Assembly (NCBI GenBank): GCA_032207245.1
Contig: CM063500.1
Location: 72,957,019 to 73,021,018 of the forward strand
Source of the DNA: Pardosa pseudoannulata
Taxonomy: Eukaryota > Arthropoda > Arachnida > Araneae > Lycosidae
Length of the DNA: 64,000 nucleotides
Reading direction: 5' to 3'
Shown here: positions 48,901 through 59,700 of the stretch, in pieces
Numbering within the stretch: the stretch's first letter is position 1
How the letters are laid out: every line of letters starts with the position of its first letter
Made by a program: the position numbers and the translations under genes
The notes under the pieces: model-generated
Told to the model about the DNA's origin: nothing
Databases searched by the model: none
The model's input: only the letters and a program-made list of their open reading frames with translations

Positions 48901-50749
48901 TCTGTGTCTTTATAACTTTAACGTTTAGTGTTTCTAATAAAGATCTTTAGTCTGTACGTAGGCCTCAGCTATCCTTTTTCCAGATCACTTAGAGTTGAGT
49001 ACGCTACTCGCTACACTCAGTCACTTGTCGAACGATGGCCGAATGAGTAGGGTACTTTTCTTCGGTACCAAACCTTGCGGGATTGGCAAGAATGTTCGAA
49101 ATCGATTTTAAGCATTAGGCCTCGGTGTCATTAGCTTTCATGCAGCAAAAATAATTATTTTTGCTATTATAATAGAATTCGTAGCGCTCCAAATCAAACA
49201 CGCAGTTTTTTACGAAGATATGTGTATATAATTATGAATAACGTAAAGGACTATTTAAGATAGAGCATAATTTCGTCGATCTTCTATGAGAATTACCTGC
49301 GCTGCGTCTGCCAGGGCGAAACCTCCTCCTATCAGGATGATGACTCCCCAGGGTAACTTGGCCTGAGCCGTCTTCCACTCAAGTATGCCTCTTAGTAGTT
49401 CAACAAATAGGAAGCCACCGCAATCGCTGACCGAGTCACCGATTTTTCTGGGGAAAAAAAAAAAAGAGCGTCATGTGATGGTAATTTTGGTTAGAAAACT
49501 GTGAAGAACAGACAATCTTCGGTATAGGACGAGAAGTAACAACACCTCTTTTTGTACTCTGTCCATACCATGCATCTCGGCAGTAAGAAGTTCATTCAAT
49601 AATAGAAAAGAGGAACAATTAATGTCTTGTCCTTTGAATGTTTTGATAAAAAATAAGCTTTATCTTCGTACTTTGCTCTGCCCTATTCAGAAAATAGGTA
49701 ATGCATATCGAATAGCAACAATAGTGATTTAAAAGGAGTTATGAAACTAGACAAAGAACAATAATGTACCTTGTCCTTTACTTTATACAAAATTAAGCTT
49801 TATCTCACTAAATTTCTTTGCTCTTAGTTCTATTTTCATTTTGAAATACGAGTTTTGCATATCGAATGGCAACCAATATAGGCTGTAGAAAGGAGTTATG
49901 AAGATAACAAAGGAACTTAATGTATTGTCTTTGAGTTTTCTTGGATGTCTGAAAAAATTAAGCTTTATCTCAAGAAACTTTGCTCTTTCGCCTATCATGA
50001 AAATTTACGGAGTTGGTAATGCATATCAATGAGCAAAAATATGGTTAGAAAATTATGAATAACAAAGGAAAAATGTCCACCTTGTCCTTTGAATTATCTT
50101 GGATATTTGATAAAAAATTAAGCTTTATCTCACACTTGAAATTTCTTTGCTCTGTCGTTCCTATTTTCATTTTGAAAATTTACGGAGTTGGTAATGCATA
50201 TCGGGGAATGAGCAACCAAACAGTGGAGGCTTAGAAAGGAGTTATGAAGACTAGACAAAGGAACAATTAATGTCCACCTTGTCCTTTGAGTTATCTTGGA
50301 TGTCTGATACAAAATTAAGCTTTATCTCACACTTGAAATTTCTTTGCTCTGTGAACTACATTTTGAAAATTTGGAGTTGGTAATGCATATGCGATGAGCA
50401 ACCAAATATATTAGAAATTATGTAACAAAGGAACAATTAATGTCCACCTTGTCCTTTGAGTTATCTTGGATGTCTGATACAAAATTAAGCTTTATCTCAC
50501 ACTTGAAATTTCTTTGCTCTTTCGTTCCTATTTTCATTTTGAAAATTTACGGAGTTGGTAATGCATATTGGAGAATGAGCAACCGAAAAGTGTAAGCTTA
50601 GTACGTAGTTACAGAGAGACTGCACTAAAATACAGAGTTGAAGGTTGATATGTAAGCCTCAAAATACATGGAGGGCGTAAATTGATCTCAAAGAAGTTGC
50701 TTGTTAACACTAGATTTACGGACCGAGACAATTTGACTCATTAAAAATT

Positions 50750-50787
<38 letters not shown>

Positions 50788-53700
50788 CTTTAATATCACT
50801 TTTAAAAAACATACGTTAATTTTTAGTTAAGCAATAAAATATATGTAAACTTTCATTCCTCTTCCCCGCAGACCCCTTCATTTCGCATTATCAAATGTGG
50901 TATACCTATTTTCACGGTTGGTAGCCAATTTGACTCATAGAAGGGTTTAACAGTTAATCGCATAACATGAAATTTATTGGTACTATCAGGCCTGGGATAT
51001 TTTCCAATTGGCTGAAGAGCTAAGAAGTAAATATAGAGAAAAAGTCGAGAACACTTCCATTCCAATGACAGAAATTCATGCTACTCATGCACAGAAGAAT
51101 TGTGAAGTTCAACAATCATGCAAAAGAAACAGATGTAGAAACCATTGTGCTATAGAAATGTTTGCGGAAAATGTGTTTCAAAAATAGATTTTATATGTAA
51201 AAAATGCTTTCCATAAATTTTTTTATAATAAAAATTTTATTTAAATTAATTTGGAATTATTTTCTTTGCAAAAAACTTCAATTTTCTTGTATGAGTCAAA
51301 TTGGCTCACTCCAGTAAAAATAGGTATATGATCAACATCCGTAAATCTAGTGTTAAGAATCCTATCTTATCATAGCCGGGTGTCTTCGGAGACTGTATAC
51401 ATTAATTGGAATTCCCCCAATCTATGTTAAGATGGGGAGCTCGTTTGGATGTTTCATTTAAAAACTGGAATTCATAATATAAAGATAGGTAAAGAAGAAT
51501 ACAACAAAGATTTTAAAATTAAAAATTATAAAAAAAAAGGTATAAATCCAATCAGTTTCTTAGTCGATCTAAAAATGTCTCTAATCCTAATGAAATTTAG
51601 AAAAATAAAGAATTAAGAACGGTTATATATGGATATAAGATGAATACAGCTAGAGACATAAAACTGTAAGATAATATATAACATTTTTAAAACTATAAGA
51701 TAATGCATAAAGACAGCGTATGATTGCATGATTGTAATGTAGTTTTTACAAAGAGGTATGCTAAGTACTAACTGTTATCGATTGGAGAAAAAACAGGGCT
51801 GTAAAAGATTAAAATTTATACAGATCTATCAATTATCATGAAATTTTCTTTTTTATAAGCGAAGGACAATAATGTCGTGGATTTCAAACTCGGTGCCTCG
51901 AGCATATGCCATGGTTAATTTAAAAACTGGAATTCATGATATAAAGATAGGTAAAGAAGAATGCATCAAAGATTTTAAAATTAAAAATTACAAAAAAGGT
52001 ATAAATCCAATTTCTTAGTCGATCTAAAAATTTCTCTAACCCTAAAGAAATTTAGAAAAATTAAGAACGGTTTTAGATGGATATAAGAAGAATAGAGCTA
52101 GAGGTATAAAACTATAAGATAATATATAACGTTGTTAAAACTATAACGCATAAAGACAGCATATGATTACATGATTGTAATGTAGTTTTCAAAAAGAGGC
52201 ATGCTCATACTAACTGTTGTTGATTGGAGAAAAAACAGGGCTGTAAAAGGTTAAATTTTACGGAGATCTATCTGTTATCATGAAGTTTTCTTTTTTTATA
52301 AGGGCTGGATAATAATATGGTTTTCAAACACGGTGCCTCGAGCGTATGCCAAAGGTGCAGCAGCAATAATCAAGTGCAAGTGATTTTGAGGGTAAAATTA
52401 ACTAATTTTCCAATAAACATAAAGAAAATAATGAAAATTACTTCCAAACAGCTTCATTCATAGCATTAAAGACTAGTGATAATTAAATTTGCACGGTGTT
52501 ATTTTCCTTTGGATTCATATAGCTTTAAGGGCAGCTGTACCGCGAAATGTTTTGAGCCTGACAAGGTGCCGCAACGAAGAAGTCTAAGAACCACTGCTAT
52601 AAATAAAGAAGAGCTGTAATTTTAAAAATTACAGGATGATTACTTGATTTTCATTTCGTTTTATCTATTTTTTGCTCTCAAGAGTCCATAATTATTTCAA
52701 TTTAGGATATTCATCAACATATGTTCAGCAGAAATGATTCAGGCCTTAATGAATTAATAAACAGACTGTTGAAGCATAATGCAGAACCGCAGATCGCAAA
52801 ACACTTTTTATTAAAGATACTAAAATAATAATAATAATAATACTGATAAAGATGATGATAAAAATACGAGGTACGTTAGGCTTTTATAGCTTTATAAAGA
52901 TCCCGAGCCCAGCCAATCAAATTACAGGCACTAAACAAAACTAATCAAACACAACCAATGAAAACACAAAAGGGTCAACTCAAGAAAACCTCGTACGTCC
53001 GAGAAAGCTATTCCTTAAATAATAATAAACAGCCAAGTCTCCAAGTAATGAGTGCGATTACATATTTCAACACAGAAAGTACCCCAAGTTCCTTTACATT
53101 GTACCCCAAAACCAGTATACCTTTATACCAGAAACGCGTCTTTTAATTGGGGAAGGTAAACAGGTATCTACCTTTAACAGAATTTACCAGCTGACATACT
53201 TTTCTTCTGAGATCTAATATGTCTCATATTTGACAAAATTACACATAATAATTTTTATTACTTTGCACAAAGGGCAAAAGACTTTAATTTTTTGTGTATG
53301 AAATATCTCTCTGAGCCCATCAATCGCAACGTTTGATCTTACGTTACACAGAAGCGATGAAATTTATCCCTCAGAGCAATTTTGTATGAAGCGAGGGAAG
53401 TTAAAATATTTTGCTTCTTGTACAGTGAAAAGGGGTATCTCCAGGGAGATAAGAGAAGGCACGAGATGGTCTATCAGTGGTCAGTGTGTGGAGTTGGATT
53501 CCCGCGATCCCAGGTTCGAGACTGTCAAGCTATCTTCCTTCAAGCAGCGTAAACCGCACAATTTTTCTGTGACAGGGGAGTTCGACTGCTTTCCCCCCAG
53601 GGCCTGATTAAAGCATGGGCCGACTGGGCCTAGGCCCTGAACCCCCTAATTTTAGGGCCACCCTAAAATTTGGTATTTAATTATTAAATTTTAAATAATT

Positions 53701-56700
53701 TAATTAACAAAATTTGAAAATGTTTTTTGTTAATTCTTCAAGTAATATTTTATGAAACCTTATTCAGAAATTAAATAAAAACAGTTAAAAATATTTTATT
53801 ATTTTTTTTCTCTAATTAATTTTGTCTTAAAATCTATGAATAGCTATTGTTTTGTTAATATTACCTATGCTATTTTATTTTATTTTTTATATAAAAACTT
53901 AATTGCAAGTGTTAGAGTTTACATCCTTGAGGATATACAAATTTTTGGCATTCGACAGTACTACAAAGGTATGCAAACATAAAAAAAAATAATATAAACT
54001 TTCCTCCAAAAAGATTCGTTTGTATCCTCTTTTATAAAATAATTTTAATTTTGCCTTGAAAGGAGGGTAGGGGGGGGGCAAAAGACTACCTGGCCCTGGG
54101 CCAAACTTTGCCTTGATCGGGCCCTGTTCCCCTCTGCAAGTCCCCTTCTCTGCCATTCGAGCGTTTTGCCATTGCAGCGATCGCTGATTGGTAGTAAAAA
54201 ACATAATGCCTGCATGACTGGGGCAGCCATTCTACATGCAACGCGCAGTGACACCATGTTGATAAATAGGGCACAAAAATTGAGGATAAGAACAATTTTT
54301 GAGATGAAATAGCGATTAGTTGCTTCAATTATTTGGATCTATTCAATGAGAGGTGATGAAAATTTGATGTCAGGGTCATTCACTCCACCAACAAAACAAC
54401 AAAACGAATAGCTTAAAAACAATGAATGCGAGGAGATCAATTAATGTTGAAATAAAATTAGATAATTTATGAAAGAATACATTTGAAACATAAAGTATCC
54501 TTTGTATGCAAAAAACTACCCAGAATAGTGAAGATTACTTCTTATGGAATTGCCGAAATAATGATAAACCTAACTGTTTGAATCATTTATTAATGTTTTG
54601 TATTTTGTTTTGTTGTTTATCCTCGAACTCAATGTGTTACATTTTGTACTGTTATGTTTTATGCTCCGTGTGCTATGTTTTATTTTTGTAGTATAATTTA
54701 GTTGCATTTTTGTGGCAACACTATTTTAGTTTAGTTTATGAAGGAGAACTTTTTGTGAGTGATGGCCGCACGTTGCTGCTGGCACTATGATTAAAATAAG
54801 TTTAAAGATAAATGTTATAGTCTTCGTTTTTTGTTTGTGTTATTGGTCCGCGTCGACACTAACGTTTTGGAGTTGAAACAAGTTTTTTTACAGGAACCCT
54901 AGAATTATCTGTAGAACGATAAATGTTTTAGAGTCGATGTTGCAGGCAGCTGCTTGTTATAAAAGTTGCTGTGTGTAATACACTGTCTACCAATAAGTGC
55001 TTGGACACCTGTGCCAGAAAAGAAAAACTAACTTTATTCAAAATCAATAGTTGGTAGAGCCTCCAAGAGAGGCAATTACAGCGTGAACCCTCCGGGCCAT
55101 ACTTTCCACAAGTCTTTGTATTACACCTAGTGGTATTGTCTTCCACTCGGATGACTCCTCTCGGATGAGAGCCATCGGTTGGGTGCTGTTCTTCCGAATT
55201 TCTTTGGGCAGCACTCATCGGTCTTAATCTCCCAGTTTCTCTTTGGTCTGCCGACTCGGGGCACGTTCCGACAATCACCGCTCACCTTCCACTTCTTAAT
55301 CACATAGGCCACTGTCGATTTTGGGTACTTTAGATCACTAGATATGTCCTTTAAGGATCGGCCACATTTGTGATACCCGATAATTATACCTTTCTCGAGA
55401 TCCGAGAGCTTCGGCATCTTGCATGCGACTAATGCCGATGCTGTTTCCTACACGATGTATACCGGCGGAGGCCGTGAAGTACCTCAGGACCGCAGATATC
55501 GTCATTTGCATAGCTGTCCAAATAGTTATTGGTAGACAGTGTATCAGCTTTAGATAGACGGGACAATGTTTTACATCCAAAGTAAGTAACGTCCTAGAGT
55601 GAACACAATCTACTAAAATTGTTTGCTAATGCAAAAGACTTATTTATTTATTTTAGGCATCTTTTTGGTTTTCTTTTCGTCTTTTACTTTGAATACTTAA
55701 TGACAGAACGTAATTAGTGTGTCTGGGGATAGGTATAATTATATACAGTACTAGTATATAGCCCGTCATATGACGGGATCAATAAAATTTTTAATTTTCC
55801 GGAATTGTAAAGTATCCTATAAGGCAGGTAAAAGAAATGGTTTGTTTTTTGGCTGAGAATTATCTGGTACGCGCTCAATAATTTGTTTATCTTCATATTT
55901 CTCTAAAGTCTCCCGATACTGTGAATGCAATGTAGAATCATGTTGAATTCCTTTAGAAAGATAATTTAAAGTTTTCTTAGCTAAATCGAAATTATCGTTA
56001 AGTTCTTCTCAAATTTTTTTCAAAAGAAATTAATGGAAGCAAAGAAACGAAACTATCAATTCCACTACACCCTGGAGGTAGATAGAATTTGTTGTTAATA
56101 CCGGTGATAAAATTTTCATTGCAACAAAAAATAATCAATCAATAAATTTAAAATTATCACATATGTACCTATTATTTAAGCCAAATATAAAATAAAATTA
56201 TTTACGTAATATCTCAATTCAGTAATAAAACGTATGAAAATAATGCAAATAATATTTAAGTAATTTAAAATAAGAAATGATTCAATGAGATGGTTAAAGG
56301 AATGACGTCATAATACTAGAAAAAAATGTTATCTTTACCTCTTCATAATGTGACAAATTGATAAATTTAATCTCGTGCTCTTAACCGGAGAAAATAGGGC
56401 TTGAAATAAGGCTAGAAAAGGGAGGAAGGGGTGGATTTCGAACGTTGCTAACATTAACTCATCAAGAATCCAATATGGCTGATTCTATACATTCCAGGTA
56501 CAACCGCTTCATAAATTCCCTGTATAATAATAGCCTAAGGACAAACAGTACAGATAACTTAGGCTATTATTATACAGGGGATATAATTAAATTTATTTGA
56601 TATGTTAGATTTTACACTTTTTTTTTCCCAACATAAAGAAATGCAACATGCGACTGCTTTGTTCATTTCGAAAACTGGGATTTATATATTGTTCTTGGGA

Positions 56701-59700
56701 TCTCTTTACGAATATGTTATATCCTCATTTAAACGATGTTGGTTAGCTGAGAATGAAGAAAACGCCACTTACGTGTCCGATCCGATAGCGTCGCCCCATC
56801 CAGTGATGAACTTGGGGTCTCGGAAGATCCATAGAAAGACCAGGATGATAAACAGAACAAGGACTTGCGCTTCGTGAGCCCTGGAAAATAGACAGCAAAT
56901 CACTGATGGAAAACTTTTCACGTGATTCGCAGTCCTCGCGGTTGATTATTTTAAGTTACGTACAGTGAAAATCGTTTAACACACAACTGAGGGAACTGAA
57001 ATATTTTTTCGTGTTAAAGAATACTGCAAAAAACATATATTTAACAAAACCAAGTTCATTAAAAAAAGGGGGAGGGAGGGAGTACATTTTATTTACATAG
57101 ACATGTACGCCAAAGAGCCATTACATTATGGCCAACCTCCACTTATAGCAATGGGTTCGGCCAGGAACAAATCCACTGCGCGTGCGTGGCTGATGTTGAA
57201 GTATATAAAGCAGGTAGGCATTGTCTTTCCAAACATATCACGATTAGTGACATAATGGGAAAAGCAGCTGATTTATCAGGCTTCGATGAAGGTTAAATCC
57301 TCATGACTCGACGACTTGTAACCTCAATATCAGAAGCGGCGCGTTTAGTAAGCTGTTCACGTGCAGATGTTGTGAACATATATCACATATTGGTCAGCAT
57401 AAGAATTAACTATATTTACTATAATAAATGTTATATTATTTTCATTTGAAAAATTTCTTGAATTCCACCATAAGCCGCAAAATTTTAATGGTGGACCGCA
57501 TGTGTCCCACGGGTTGCCATTTGCGGACCTCTGACGTACATTGTACCAAATTCAACACAGCTAACGTAAAAACGAAAAGTGCAGTTTTTCGTAAGAAGTT
57601 AATGATGAACACAAATTCTTATAACGTAATCAAAATTATTTAAAAACTTACGAAATAGTTCCTAGTTCTTTATATCTTTTCTTTATTATTTCTTTGATTC
57701 TGTCTTTAGATTGTAGTTTGTGACCCTTCCTGAAATAAATAAAAATGACTTTTATGTAAAAGAAAAGTATATGGCATCAGCTATAAATTTATCCGAAATT
57801 TTATGAGATTAGATGATACGCTGTAAAAAAATTCTAAATTTATATCTAAACAATAATTATGGGTCTACGAAACCTACAGAACTGTTTACATTGAGATGTA
57901 GGGCCGGGGTCTCACCAAAGCCGTTTAACGGCTAACCGCGATTAATCTCTGTTTAAACGGAGAATTGTGGTCCACCATTGGTTGGTGCTATGCTTTAATC
58001 GCGATTAGCCATTAAATGACTTTGGTTAGACCAGTCCTTAATGTAGCTGGTTCTCCGGTGATTAACCGAAGACCTTCGTCTTTACATTCTTGTCTTACTT
58101 ACTGCAGAATTATTGATGTTGTGGAATATAACAATCTTGTTACTCATGGAGGATGAAAGACAATAATGGCATTTCTCCGTTAAGCCGCAATAACCTTTCA
58201 CCGGTTCTTTAGTGGAACTATACGGCGGCAGTCACAATTCAGTGTATTCATATGGTATCTTACGTCGATTACGTCATACGTCGATTTTAAAACAGTGGTA
58301 AATGAAAATTGCAGAATAGAAAAGAGTACCATTCCTTAGCTTATAGGAACATTTACTATTTTCTGTTACTTGCTGACTTTGTCAAAAAAAAAAAAAAAAA
58401 TGTTCGTCCCGTCAACATGACGCCAAAAGCCAAAATGGCTAAAAAAGGATAATTTTTCTTCGAAAAAAAATGCAGATGACCTGTCTCCCAATTTCGGCCA
58501 AAATTATGCCCCACTCAACACCGCGCATAGCGAGGTCAGTGGAAAAATCCCGCCAGCGGGAACCCAAGACGATTGCCAGAACGTAGTGTGAGTAGGAAGA
58601 AAAGCTAATTTTATGGCGCCAAGCAAAGCTCAAGCTGGACAAATGGTGAAAGACGGGGAGAGCAAAACGGCAACCCACGGATGGTCAGAGCTGGAAAATT
58701 CAAGGTGAATTGGACATGGACAAGCCCCATTTCATAAAATAAGGGGTCAGGAAGCTGGCAATTCCTGGCATTCCGTTTTAATTGGAATGTGGCTATACCA
58801 CACCTACTTATGGTACAATCGACGTTTTGCTTTGTCTAAACTTGTAGTATTTCTATATCGTTAAATAATGAAATATAACTAAAAATAAGAATCAAAGTGG
58901 GTTAATATTTATAACCTTATAATAAAATAATTCTAAACACAAAACGCAATTCCGTTACACAGATCATAACAATATTTAAGCAAACACTTTCTATATTTTA
59001 CAGTCAAAGGATAGAACCCAACTATTCGTTAAGGTAACAACTTGATTCTACATTGAGTTTGGAGTTATATCAAATTGTGTATCTATATCTTATAAAAAGT
59101 ATTCTCTTGAAGAATATTCCCCTTAGCTATTCCCTTAAACATTCTCTAGATCAGGGGTGGCCAACGTGCGACTTGCTAGCCACATGTGGCTCTTTGAATA
59201 ATTATTTGTGGCTCCCGATAAATGTACCCGAGTTCGCTTTTCATTTTTGTGTTAGTATATTTAAAAAAAAATATTACAACTAATGGAGCTCCTGCAATGC
59301 TGGTAAAAAAAAAATCGGTCTTATTCGGCTTTTAAGAGATGATTCTCAAATTCCACAATTCATCCCGATTTACTGCATAATTCACCGAGAAGATCTCGTT
59401 ACAAAATATTTAAAATATCCTGATGTTATGAAAACAGTGTAACATATTGTAAATTACATTCGTAGTAATGAAAAAAACATCGACAATTCAAAAATTTCCC
59501 TGAAAAATTAAAGAACGAAAACTTCCAAATATCATTAAATAAATATAATTTCTGTAAAAAAAATTTTTAATATCTTTTTTTCCATACCTTTTAAATACAT
59601 ATTTAATTGCGGCTCGCGAAAAATTTCAAATTTCGAAAAATGGCTCTGACTATCAAGGAGCTTGGACACCCCTGCTCTAGTTTCAGAGAAAGATATATAT

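Noticed and set aside
49640..50600. CRISPR-like array because of regular repeats
   Set aside because: Units are long and variable, there are no short constant repeats with unique spacers, and the DNA is animal.
58439..58678. Minus-strand ORF of 79 codons in GC-richer DNA
   Set aside because: No recognisable domain; its position is intronic to SLC13 and phases do not fit the SLC13 exons.
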